A stretch of 64,000 nt of DNA, from the NCBI GenBank assembly GCA_026120185.1, contig JANUWF010002342.1, positions 5,766,501-5,830,500 on the forward strand, given 5' to 3'. Both the position numbers and the translations under genes were made by a program. Positions 33,225 through 44,324 of the stretch are shown here, one piece after another. The DNA comes from Voacanga thouarsii. Its lineage: Eukaryota; Streptophyta; Magnoliopsida; Gentianales; Apocynaceae. Numbering within the stretch: the stretch's first letter is position 1; every line of letters begins with the position of its first letter. The notes beneath the pieces were generated by a model, which saw nothing but the letters and a program-made list of their open reading frames with translations, made no database searches and had not been told where the DNA came from.

Positions 33225-34355
33225 GAGGGTCAATAAAGGATTCACCACTCTTAATAGTAGGGGTGAATATCCCATGGCCACTTATAGGAATTACTACTTA
33301 GAAAGTCCTTGGCCAAGGCCATTGTGTATTGAAAACAGTTCCTATTGATACGCATCTAGAGTAGTAGGTTTCTGGTATAACTACTATTGTATTTGGGCCA
33401 GAATTAATTTTGGAGGGAGTTGGCAAATTCCATACTCCAAACTAAATGAGATATTGTATGGTGAAAGGAGTTAATTGCACTGACGTTTGTTATTGAAGGG
33501 TTCATGTCAAGCCACTTGATTTCCTGGACTCTTGGGTGGTCATGATGTGTTGCTAGATACCGCTCATGATCTGAGAATATGGGTTTATTAATTGATAAAT
33601 TAATAAACCGATCGTAAATAGAATTAATAGGATTAATTTTAATTAATTATGGATTATTAATCTCAAAGATGTTTGGATTAATTCATGTTCACTACCAATT
33701 GATTGGGAAACCTAATAGGTCATACACAATAGAGAATTATATACTCAAGATGTTATTTGATAACACAGTGGGGTTAATTGAGAGAAAGAGAAGTTATTTC
33801 GGAAAAATTATAATTAGTTATAATTTATGGTCCAAGTTATAATTGTGAGAACATGATATTTTCAATTACAATTAGGGAATTCTAATAGGATTTGAATTCT
33901 CAGTTTTGGGAAGGGAAATTTCGTGTGACATATTAACAAGACACACGTAACCCTAGCTGAAAAGTGACACATGAAAAACCAGCAACACTCAACCTTCTCT
34001 TCTCTCTATCTCTCTCGATTGTCTTGAGAAACAACCCTACCCGCCATCTTGTTTCTACTAGCACAAGAAAGTTTAGTGTTTGAGTATTCCTCTGTGTGGA
34101 TTACTGTTAGAGATAATCACACACTGTGATTATAGTGGTTAGACATTCAACTCACATGGAGGTTGATCACGAGGATTGCTGGATTACGCCTCGACTTGAA
34201 GAAGAAATTTTGTTCTTCGGACGATCAAATAAAGGTAAAAAGCTACGACATTTATTATCTTTATGTCTTGTTTTCCACACATAGGCGGGTCCTGGGATAG
34301 TATCTCGTTTATTTTTCACTGCACCGTATAGGATACGAGCCTGAGATACCCAACA
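33225..34355 (+). repeat. Copia 3' LTR, second part
   Basis: The LTR continues after the target duplication with GAGGGTCAATAAAGGATTC and ends CTGAGATACCCAACA, matching both the solo LTR and the 5' LTR. The two parts add up to about 1.7 kb. The bases TCATC (34356-34360) would be the right target duplication of the copia element; the left partner is lost with the truncated 5' LTR. Confidence 0.9.
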
Positions 34356-34930
34356 TCATCTCTCTTGAAAAATAGACATAAAAATTCAAGAAAAACACCA
34401 ACTACCTAATGACAAAAAAAAAAAAAAGAAAGAAAAAAACCTAATGACATAAACCTAAGAAAACTCAAACATGTGATAAAATCACTTATTTAGGACACAA
34501 AAACAACCTAATGACCAAGAAATAAGAAAAACTCACACATATGAGCAAACCACTTATTGAAGACATTAAAGACAAAAGGAAAGACAAACTCCCTTGGTTA
34601 GCCATTACTCTATGTGTATGTCCAATTTGCACATCGTGTGGGGGCACCAACTGTAGAAAATGAAAATTTGGTTGAAGTATCTCTCGCGTAATGAGCTACA
34701 TCTTTCCAAATCATTATCTCCATAGGATTGAATTTGGACACATGATATGTTAGCTATTGTCACCTTTGTCTTACCACTTACAGAATTCATACACCACAGT
34801 GGAGTACCTCCAAGACAAACAAAAACAAAACACAAGAAAACATTAAAAAGAAAAAAACACAACACCAAAAGAATTCACCAAGAAAAATTATTAAAATAAT
34901 CATTCTAAGATTAAGAAAAAAAATATAGAG
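34356..34930 (-). other. 5' internal, non-coding part of gypsy element E
   Basis: A/C-rich sequence lies inside a minus-strand tRNA-Asp-type primer site (34931-34948). No protein domain is seen; the 87-codon minus frame at 34605-34868 has a Phe/Cys-rich start and no recognisable motif. I see nothing else in this stretch. Confidence 0.4.
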
Positions 34931-34948
34931 TCCTTGGCAACAGAGTCA
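34931..34948 (-). other. Decayed tRNA-Asp-type primer-binding site of element E
   Basis: On the minus strand it reads TGACTCTGTTGCCAAGGA, recognisable against TGGCGCCGTTGCCGGGGA through the central GTTGCC. It sits next to the inner end of the LTR at 34953. Confidence 0.5.
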
Positions 34949-34952
34949 TTTT

Positions 34953-36277
34953 TGTTGTAGGAGAATCATGATATTCAAAATATAGTCATTTAAATGTAGC
35001 CACCATGTAATTAACAATAAGAAATTTAAAAATCCTTCTCTCTAATATATAATATAATATAGTAGCAAGTAGGGTGTCGAACCCACATGGAACACAAGAG
35101 AAGTATACTCTTATATTTACACCTTATCTTAATCTCATGAACAAATCTTGTTAATAATTACCTTGAATGAATCTTATGATGTCTTTAACATAAAGTAAAT
35201 GGGGGAAAATAATATAGCAAACTAAGTAAAACTAACCTAAATGAAAACATAAATGAAATAAGGCACTAACAAAACAAGAAGAAACATTCAAGCCAACTAG
35301 GAAACTACTTGTTTTAGGAATATGTTTTGAGATCAAATTAGGAAATTCATCAAAGATGTGATTACATTGAGTAGTTGATTTTAGAATTCATGCTAAAAAG
35401 TCTAGAATTCCTATCCTTGCAAAAGTGGATTAATCTTCATCAAATGCTCCAATTAACCCCTAACATCATACACAATCTAGTCCAAATTAATTAACCATTT
35501 CTTAAAGATATTAATACTTCAATTAATCAATTTTCACGGACCAATCACAAGATCGATAAGTGTATCAAGGCATCACCAATTTTAAGTTAGAATATATTCT
35601 AAAAAATGAAAATATATACAACTTGAACTATGTGACTCCCTATCAATCCTAACCAAGTCCAAAAAGATACAACTTAATCAAGATTAATAGATGCTACTTA
35701 GAAAATTAACCTAAAGATAAATCATGACAAATAAATCAATGATCAACATTCCTAGCAATTTAATTATGCCCTCTCAACTATGTTGGCCAAACGTAAGAGA
35801 AATTAACACAATTGATAAAGATAAATACGAAATCACACAAGTGCTTAAGAGGCAATCTTTAGGACATCAAAGATAAAATATTTAATGCATAAATCTCAAA
35901 GTACCAAAATCAGTACTAAAAACATAACCTAAAAATAAGAATGAATCTTAATTTGTCATGAACAGAAAAATATAAAACAAAGTACAATCGGAAACAAGAA
36001 ATAAATTTTGAATGATAAAACTTGGTAAGCTCCTAATCCCAAGCTCTTCTTGCCTCCGGACTCCTTTTCCCCTTCTTGAAGCCTTCTTTTCCCTAAAAGT
36101 TGAAAGAATTATGTGTTTGTGATGAATAAGATTGATTCTTAATGAATTAGATTGTCCAAAAACTATTTATAAAGTCTCTAAAGCATCCTTAAATGAATTA
36201 GGGAAGTTTGCAATGCCATTAGACTAATTTAGGACTTTCTAAAACCTTCAAGAATGTTGTATGGCATGTCGGCATAC
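34953..36277 (-). repeat. LTR E, TATA-to-end part (minus)
   Basis: This is a non-coding A-rich block bounded on the left by a primer site. A minus-strand TATA box TTTATAAATA lies at 36164-36173. It ends abruptly at 36277, where LTR C begins in the opposite orientation. The remaining U3 of the same LTR appears to lie at about 39420-39862, beyond element C: both sides carry GGCATG-type words (36263-36277 and 39519-39640). Confidence 0.5.
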
Positions 36278-37689
36278 TGATACGGGCTAAAATCACCATT
36301 ATTTTTCTAATTATTTGAGGTTATTTGAAATACATTTGTTATAATAGCTAGGCATATTCCTTCATATTTGACATTTTCTTGTAAAAAGTGTTTTTGAAAA
36401 ATTTGAGTTGAATTCGAGTAAAATTAGAGCAATTCCAGAATGCACCTGGCGCCAGGCCCAACTAAGGCACCAGGCACCGAGTCCATTCTGGTCAAGTAGA
36501 AGAAACAGAGCAAATTTCAGTGGAAGAACAAAATAGACCTGGTGCCAGGTGGGTCGACTAGTCCTGGTGCCAGGTCCACTCTAGAAGGCGAAAATCTTGT
36601 ACACGAATTTAGAAATTTTCCAATGATTTTGGTTTTTTTTTTTTTTTAATCCTACTCGGCCAAGACTTCCCAAACTATGATTTTAGCATCTAAGAGGCCT
36701 ATAAAAGTAAGAGAAAACATAAGGAATAAAGGGTGGATCCAAGAGCTAAAATTCTAATCATTCATTGAAGGAGGAATTCACTAAATCAAGGAGGGTTGTT
36801 TAAGAGAGTCTTCAAGGAAGAAGAGAGAGGTTTGTCTATGAATGCTTTCTTTTATCTTTATCTTCTTGATCTTAAACAAAGGTATATTCAATGTTTTTAT
36901 TGTAATTTAACATTATTTTAGATTCTTGATTTTGTGTTAATTCAGTTATTTGATTAGTTCTTTATCATCTTTGATGTTTGATTACTTGTTGTCATTGGTT
37001 ATTGATGTGAGTTCTTCTAATTAACTTGGAAAAACAATGTTATGAGATTATTGCATTGATTTCGGACTTGTTAAATCTTAATAGGCTTGGACGACGAAGT
37101 TAGGATTTTAGGAATAAAGTAATTAAAGATTAGTTTATTTTACCTCGGACAAAGGGTTATTAGCTTATTTCATATTTCTAAGGAATTGAGCTTAATGCAT
37201 GTTTTGGTAATGTTAGCTTGATTGGAAAATCTGTTAATATTAATCAAAAGATACTAATTCCATAGATTGGAAAATGAAGTGGAATTTTTCTAAGTACATT
37301 CATGACTTGGAAAATGATTGAATTTTACTTTATATTCCTTCATAATGCCAAGATAATAATTAGTTAAGAGAATTGCTAGTTGTTTCATTTTCATGTTTTC
37401 TAGGATAATTGTCTAAATTGCATATTCCTACATCCTTGAGTTGTATATATTTCTTTATTTTTTTTCTTTTATTATTTTCTCACTTTATTTGGGTGAGTTA
37501 AACAATAAATGAAAAGTGATTAGTGTGTACTTGTTCCTTTGAGGATCAATACTCGCTAATTCGCTATGCTATGATTGCAATGAGTATACTTGCCCATATG
37601 TGTATTTTAGGATTAATGTTTTAATTAAAACTTGAATAAGTGATGGATTTAAATTTGCTGATTTTTATACATCCAAAATTTATGCATCA
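36278..37689 (+). repeat. LTR C (5' LTR, 1412 bp)
   Basis: It begins TGATACGGGCTAAAATC and ends TTATGCATCA. The U3 contains the palindrome CCTGGCGCCAGG (36446-36457) and CCTGGTGCCAGG twice (36538-36549, 36563-36574), enclosed by a CCAGAATG/CATTCTGG inverted repeat (36436-36443, 36484-36491). A TATA-like CTATAAAAG lies near 36694. The second half matches LTR B. Confidence 0.8.
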
Positions 37690-37695
37690 AATTTT

Positions 37696-37713
37696 TGGCA
37701 CCGTTGCCGAGGA
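37696..37713 (+). other. tRNA-Asp-type primer-binding site of element C
   Basis: TGGCACCGTTGCCGAGGA has two differences from TGGCGCCGTTGCCGGGGA, both G to A. This is the best-preserved such site in the window. Confidence 0.85.
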
Positions 37714-38208
37714 ACAATATCATGAAAGCTTGGATTTTGTTGATTTAACCATATTTATATGTTTATATATCTATATGTCTCTATGAAAATATGTATATAT
37801 GTTCTTTGTGTAAATAGGCGCTATATCTTGTTGTTTGTAACATTGTATAACTTAATTGACTAGCTTAGTTCATGTTGTACTTGGAAATACCACTAACTTT
37901 TAGGTTTAGGTAGTTTGTGAATATTTCTAATCTGTGTATCTTTCTTTTCTTTGTTTTTTTGTTATTTTTTTGTATTTATTTTTATTTTTTATGTGATTTT
38001 TTTTTTTTAGCATGAGATTGACATCATCATGGACAATTACTTTTGGGCATAAGTTAAAATGAGCTACAATGATATAATTTGGAAATTTTGCAAGCTCGGC
38101 TTAACACTTTTTGTGAGACATCACTTGAAGCCTCAATGCATTCTTTTGTCGCCAATATAAATTTATCTGTTAAGTTGCATGAAAAAGCATAGAATATAAC
38201 TAGTTAAG

Positions 38209-38640
38209 TTGGTTGAAGATGCCATAAAGGCTCATACACTTGCACAAAAGGACCCCCAAGAAGAGGAGAAAAGCTATGAAGAACAATTACCTAATGTGAT
38301 GGGGAAATTTTTTTATTCTAATCTACGCTCTCATATTTCTAATTTTTCTTTGTCATATGAATTTATAGGTCCCTCTCGACTCGTAGAGCCTAATGATGAC
38401 ATTGATGATGTGTTGAATTTAACATGCCTTGAGGAGTTCGATCTTTCAATGTTACATCATACGATGTCCTTAAGGGTTGTTGATAAATTCTACCCTTTAC
38501 CCCATCCAAAAAGAGATAACTTAGTTTTTGTAGATTATGTATGAAAACATAAGGAGTTCTTGATCCCATCTTTAAGAACTCAAATACTAAGTTTAAAGGA
38601 TAATTTTAATTGTGAAAATTCTTTTGAAGGGTTAATTGGT
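38209..38640 (+). pseudogene. Short degenerate frame of element C (unknown function)
   Basis: An open frame of 111 codons (38209-38544) reads VEDAIKAHTLAQKDPQEEEK, FDLSMLHHTMSLRVVDKFYPLPHPK and so on. After a stop the same frame theme continues with KHKEFLIPSLRTQILSLKDNFNCENSFEGL to about 38640. It is collinear with element B (4580-5029). Upstream similarity reaches about 38010. The function is unknown; there is no known retrotransposon domain. Confidence 0.5.
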
Positions 38641-39420
38641 GAATACATCCGTTAGATACCATGTGCACTCATATGTTGAAAAAGATATTTGTGGGTCTTA
38701 AGGAATGTTAGAGAATGAGGTTTATGTGTTTTGCTTTGCTGAGAAAAACCGTTTTCATAAACATAACCTTTTTCAAAAACCTCCCTTTTTTCTACATTCA
38801 TCTTGCCTATTTTTTACTTTGGGCTTAAACTTCATCGACAAGGGTTTGTAGAGAAAGAATGATGAGTGAAAAGAGTGTTTTTTTTTATGTGTTTTAGGTT
38901 TATTTTGAATTTAGGTTTCTTTAGGTCTTTAGGTCAATATTTTGTTTTATCTAAATTCCATTTTTAGTTGCTAAGTGTTTTGTTATTCTCCCAAATAAGG
39001 AAAATATTTTCCAATTTAAGTGTGGGAGAGTGAGTTGTGTCTTTATTTATTTTCTTAGGATTTTTATTAGTCTTTTGCCTAATTTGTGTTTTCTTTTATT
39101 TTTGGTGTGTTTTGCTATTATTTTATTTGTGCTCTTATGTGTGTTTTATTTTCCAAGTTTAAATAAATTCTTCTTGAATAAACTCTTTTGTTCTCTGTCC
39201 CAGTTTTAACATTTATTGGAGCTTATTGCACTTGGAGAGTATTACTTAATTTTCCTCCTCCTTTATCATTTTTTGGTCCTTTTGGAGATGCTTTAATGTG
39301 TTAATTTTTTGTTAACGGAGACATTATCCAGTTTAAGTGTAAGGGGAGAGTTTAGGTATTGAAGATATTTTCCTTATCATTTTTTATGTGAAATTTTTCA
39401 ATTTTTTTGTGGTTTTCATT
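38641..39420 (+). other. Non-coding 3' internal part of element C
   Basis: T-rich sequence carries AATTTAAGTGTGGGAGAG near 39005 and a second, poorer copy CAGTTTAAGTGTAAGGGGAG near 39329-39348. The segment 39190-39380 resembles window positions 40-230. No coding signal is seen. Confidence 0.55.
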
Positions 39421-39862
39421 GTTTAGCAAGATTATAATTCTTTTTCTTTCTTTGATATGAGTTTTGTTCTACCCGTGCATTCATCTTTTGCATTCTGTAG
39501 AGAGTTTTCTTTGACATTGGCATGGCTTGATGCATGCCCGTGTGCCATCCCTTGGAAAAATACTGATCATCACATCTTGTTCTGCTTGGCATGGTTTGGT
39601 GCATGGCCGTGCATTATCCCATGCACATGCATCATAAAGTTTCCAAAACTCTTTAAGACACCTTCTAAATCATTCCAAAACTCTTAGCAATCATTATTGT
39701 TTCCAAAATCAATATTAAAACACCATTTTTTTACTCTTTTTTTTTTTTAATCTAAAGTACCTAGAAACACAAAATGAGTAAAAACCATCCAAAATCACAC
39801 AAAAGCAAAGTAAAAGGACTATAAAAATATAACAACTTTGTGCCTAATAAATACCTCCATAT
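39421..39862 (-). repeat. Probable U3 part of LTR E (minus)
   Basis: Read on the minus strand, the region starts beside a degenerate polypurine tract (AGCTAAATATGGAGG at about 39877-39863). It carries two 22-bp near-repeats at 39519-39540 and 39588-39609, both of the form GGCATGG-TTG-TGCATG-CCG. The minus frame at 39416-39604 is just this repeat translated. Confidence 0.45.
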
Positions 39863-40175
39863 TTAGCTTTTTGCACGTTCTCGAGCAAAACAATTTTTCA
39901 AAATGATTTAAGACATTGAATTCCAATTCTTAAGGTTTATGGTGAATATGACATCTTTGCCTTTCACAGAGAAAAACAACTTGACACTTATTTAATCAAG
40001 AAGACTTAAGACAAACTCAAATATTAGACCAAATATATTTTCGGCCATTAAAGTTAGTTTAAACAAGTTTATATCCATTCAATGCATTTCACTCCCTTCT
40101 TTGATAAAAACATATGAGCAATGCAAATCATATAAGTGAGAAAAATATAACTAATTCAAGTTTTACTTTAGGCAA
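39863..40175 (-). other. 3' internal end of element E
   Basis: On the minus strand, TTTTGCTCGAGAACGTGCAA (about 39890-39871) is the hairpin that commonly precedes the polypurine tract in plant gypsy elements. It is followed by a degenerate purine tract. No coding frame is seen. Together with 34931-36277 this gives the order tract-LTR-primer site. Confidence 0.4.
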
Positions 40176-42188
40176 GTAACCAAAGTTTGTTCTTATGGCG
40201 TATGTATGGTTGGCTCTAGAGGGAAGAGTAAGGTTGTTTCAGCTTTGTTGTTGCTGGAGTTGGCCGAACAGCTTGGTTGTATGTGTGCCCAAGCTGTTTC
40301 GATTTTGGTGTATGGTGAAAAGGTGGCTAAGACCCTTAGTTGTATTAGAGACTCAATTTGTATAAGAAAGGAATGGAAAAGAAAGTGGATTGCTAGAATT
40401 CTTGGAGTATAAAATATGTATGGTAGTTTCCATGGCTGAAAAAGGAAAGAAGATTATACTGCTTGATAGCCCAAGAAAATTTCCTTTCTTATTCCTTCTC
40501 CCAAATTTTGGCAGCTTGTAAATGGAAAGGGAAAAGTTGTACAGCTATGGTTTAGCCAAAATATAAGGTGGCCAAGCAAGATCTTGGCTAGGATTTTTGG
40601 TGCCCAGGTAAGGAAAGTAATGTGAAGGTTTTTAATTCAAACCTAAGAAGGAAAAGGAAAAAGAATTATTTAATATTGCACCTTTAGAGAAACTTCCTCT
40701 TCCTACCTTCATATCAACCGAACTAATTATGGGTAAAAAAAGGAATTCTTCCAAAAGCTTTCCGGCCGAGCAAGGAGTTATTTAGCTTGTATAATCAATT
40801 AATTGATTGATAGCTAAATAGGATAATCTCCCTTTGAGTTTTGAAATTCAAAATCCAAATGAGGTAGAAAATAATTTAGCTAAGGTAAATAGTAGTTCAC
40901 TAAAATCTTTACTACCATCTTAAAATTAAAGGGTAGATCTCCAATTGGTATGGTCGACCTCTACCACGAAATGACAGCTTGCCTAAAATATATGGAAACA
41001 AGAATAATCAAGGGAAAGGAAAGATTAGTTAATATTTAAAAGGAAAGGAGGATAAATATCTCCCCTAGAATTCCCAAATTTCAAAATTTGTGTGAAGGGA
41101 AATAAATTCTACCTTGGCAAGGAATACCACCAATCTTATTACTATAACGGAAGAGGAACATAAGGACATTATACTATATTATTTCCGATTGTCATAAGTA
41201 AAGAAATACTAATGAAAGCCGGAATTGTAAAAAGGTAAATGTATAATATAGGAGAATATTTTAGGATCTTTTCAATAGAATATTCTTCCCCCTCCAAATA
41301 TGGAAATGGCAGCTAGAATAGGTGCTATTATCGACTAATGAGGAAGAAAAAGGGAAATGAAAGGATGCCCAAGCAAGAATTAGCATTTAAACCCTCAATT
41401 GATCCATTAAAATCCTAACACTCCAACCATTAAATCACATAACACTTGTGTTTTATAACCATGTTAAAATCTCCAAGTGCCAAAATGTCCTACTTAAATT
41501 TTTCTTAAGGCAAGATAAATAAATAAGGTAATTGAATACACGCTCAGTTAATGTATGCAAGTTAAATGAAGCAACTTGGCATAATAGCTACTCAATTAAA
41601 TTACATGCAAGATACATAAAATTATAAAACCAAGTATAATCATGTTTGCATATGATTGATGCAATGCATGCCCTTTATACTACCCAGGGTAACTTAGGCT
41701 AGGGTTTTATTGGTAATTTTGCACATGGGATGGTTTTATCTGATTCTTCTTTATTTTATGAGTAAAAGTTTCAAATAGCCACTCTTTGTCTTTAAATACC
41801 ATTATGCAATGACTTGTGATATTTTCTATCAAGTTTCATCATAAAAATATTTCAAAATCATCATAAGCACACAGGTCTTACTAGTAAATTATTTCTCACA
41901 TGATTCTCTGTCATGTTTTTCAAGAAGTTCCAGTTTTGGCAAGGTAGGAGGTTGTTAGGATCCAAGACTTGGATTATATGTTTTTGTTTTGTGAACTTTC
42001 ATTGAGAATTTGTAATTTCTTTTGTTTGCTCTTGCCTTTCATACATTGTATAAGTATTGATGAATTGTAATAAGTTTTTAAATTTTAATTCCTTTTATCA
42101 TTTTCACCTAGTTATAATGACCCACGATCCTTAGGATTGGGTGACATCCTCGACCTATTTTTAGGTCATATTGTAGTGGGGTGTTACA
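40176..42188 (+). repeat. Candidate solo chromovirus LTR
   Basis: The right end is clear: CACCTAGTTATAATGACCC..., GGGTGACATCC... and TAGTGGGGTGTTACA at 42188 match the terminal block of the Tekay-type LTRs (25918-25996). TAGGCAA occurs just before the proposed left end (40169-40175) and just after the right end (42189-42195), suggesting a target duplication. The left terminus reads GTAACC rather than TG, so it may have mutated. At 2.0 kb it is much shorter than the other chromovirus LTRs here. The 68-codon frame at 40206-40412 has no motif. Confidence 0.55.
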
Positions 42189-42921
42189 TAGGCAAACCAC
42201 AATATCATCTCAATACCCCGACTCTATAAGATATCAAGAACAAGAAGGATAAGAGATTGTGGGCATTCAAGTAGCAACAAACGAGAACCATAAAAGAATA
42301 AGTAATTAAGACATTTGTTTAGTTAATTAATTAAATTATCCTTAAGTTTAGAGACACTTACACAAAGGTGAACTAAATTTTTTTGCTGGTCTTGGTTTGA
42401 GGAAGAATAAGGAGTCTCTACATTGTTACAAGCCTACAAGAAGAAGATATTTTTCATTCATGTTTGAGAATATCATGTCCTATGTTTACAAGAGAAAATA
42501 TATGATATATATAGGCAAGTATCAGACCCTAAACTATTTAATTACTTAATATTACAAAGTGGACAAAAATATAATAACTCTGGGACATTTCTAGAAAGGG
42601 ATCAGCGTCACCTAGTGTGGACTAGCTGATGTCTGATGGTTCCTTCTTGGCTCAGTCTCAGTTCAATTAGAACCATCCAGTGCTGGGTGTGCTACATGGG
42701 CTGGCGCCAACACTATTCTGGTGGAATAGTGCTCGAGGCTTCAAAGAGAGAGCCGCCTGTAAGATTGAAAAGGTCAGAGCCAGATCTTCATTGCCTAAAA
42801 GAACATTCAGCTATTTTTAGTTGTTCAACCTTCATGCCTTATTTTCCTTTGTTTCCCTTTGGCGTCTCTACTTAAATTACCATTATTTTATACTCTTGTG
42901 GCCCTCTAAATGTTTTCTACA
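42189..42921 (-). repeat. LTR of gypsy element G, partial (minus)
   Basis: On the minus strand the LTR starts TGTAGAAAACATTTAGAGG at 42921, directly after the polypurine-type AAGATGGGATGGAG (42935-42922). Its left part is cut by the candidate solo LTR. U3 words such as GGCGCCAGCCC and CAGCACTGG occur near 42670-42710. The plus frame at 42636-42875 lies inside this LTR and is not a gene. Confidence 0.55.
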
Positions 42922-42959
42922 CTCCATCCCATCTTAATAGCGCTTTCATGTAGGCTTAG

Positions 42960-44324
42960 AGATTGTGTTGGAATTGATTCATCTTTGAATCATCACTCAC
43001 ATCATAAGAAGAAAGATATCTAATATTAAAAGTAGCACTAATATTTTACTCACTTGGAAGATCAATTTTGTAAGTATTGTCTCCATATTTCTCCAATATT
43101 TTGAATGGTTCATCTCCTTGTAGTTTGAGTATTAATTTGCATTATGTGGGAAATCTTTTTTTATGCAAATGCACCCAAACCCAGTCACTTTGTTTGAACG
43201 TTACCTTTTTTCTTCCTTGGTTATGTTTCTAAGCAACCTCTTCATTGCATTTCTGAATATGCTCTTTAACTTTCTCGTGTAAAAACTTCACTATTTCTAC
43301 CTTCTTCTTACCATTAAGATTTAAATGTTCATTAACAAGCAAAGGAGAAAAATCCAATGGTGTTACGAACTAAAACTATAAAAAATTTGGAATAGAGAAT
43401 AAGTAGTAATAGAATAAACAATTACATTATTGGTAAACTCTATGTGTGGGAGACATTCTTCTCAATTTTTTAAGTTCCTTTTGATGATTGCCTATAATAG
43501 TTATGCTAAAGTCCTTTTGACAACCTCCATCTATCCATCCATCTGTGGGTGACATGCTATAGAAAATAACAAGTTAGTTCCCAGTTTAGCCTATAATATT
43601 ATCCAAAAATAACTAAAGAATTTAGAATCCCTGCCTGACACAATACGTTGTCATATGACATGTAGTCTTACCACTTTCTTGAAAAATAAACCAGTAATAT
43701 GAAATGCATTGTTAGTTTGTTGTAAGGTAGAGAATAAGCCATCTCAGAAAATTTGTCAACAACTACAAAGATAGAATCCTTTCCCTCTTTGGTCCTTGGT
43801 AAACCTTGAATGAAATCTATTAAAATGTCTAACTATGGCCTATTAAGGGTAGGCAAAAAGGTGTATAATCCTTGACGTAGGGATTTAGATTTAGCTTTCT
43901 TACATGTAATACATAAGCTACAATATCTCTCAACATCCCCTCTTATTTCTTACCAAAAAAAATATTCTTGTTCAATGCCTAAAGTTTTTGCAATTCCAAA
44001 ATGTTCCATTGAACCACCGCCATGAGTTTCTCTCACTAACAATTCTCTCAATAAGCTTTTGGTTATACAAAGTTTTCCATCTTTAAATAAAATTCCATCA
44101 TGCCTATAAAACTTGTTGAAACTACATTTTTCACAAGCAATATAGATTTCACCAAACTCTTCATCATTTGCATACAATTTCTTAATTAGCTCAAAAATAA
44201 GTAATTTAGCATCTAGTGAATTTAAAAGCACATACCTTCGTGATAAAGAATCCGCTACTACATTCTCCTTACTTTTCTTATATTTGATCACATATGGAAA
44301 TGCTCAAATGAACCTCATCCATCT
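42960..44324 (-). pseudogene. Gypsy G pol remnant: RNase H end and integrase
   Basis: The minus strand reads FPYVIKYKKSKENVVADSLSRRYVLLNSLDAKLL, IACEKCSFNKFYRHDGILF, LLRELLVRETHGGGSMEHFG (44291-43950). With breaks come the integrase zinc-type CSLCITCKKAK, then [74 protein letters not shown] (to about 42990). This is a Ty3/gypsy pol with the usual RNase H then integrase order; the lineage is not resolved. The right edge at 44324 is the insertion point of a chromovirus LTR, which cuts pol within RNase H. Many stops are present. Confidence 0.8.

Larger units (their letters stand above)
36278..39420 (+). mobile_element. LARD-like gypsy element C (LTR plus short internal region, no pol)
   Basis: The 5' LTR (36278-37689) is followed by a tRNA-Asp primer site (37696-37713) and a 1.7-kb internal region. 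That region has one short decayed frame and the AATTTAAGTGTGGGAGAG signature near 39005. No capsid, protease, RT or integrase motif occurs. It parallels element B at 3209-5040 and the tail at 1-230. The 3' LTR is absent: sequence passes near 39420 into what looks like LTR E. It was therefore mobilised in trans and later truncated. Confidence 0.65.

Noticed and set aside
34605..34868. 87-codon minus frame with a hydrophobic start, possible secreted peptide
   Set aside because: There is no homologous conservation in related element internals and composition is biased; the start VLCFFLFNVFLCFVF is from an A-rich tract.
40206..40412. 68-codon plus frame, possible small host gene
   Set aside because: It falls within a candidate solo LTR, and there is no motif, neighbouring exon or clear splice signal.
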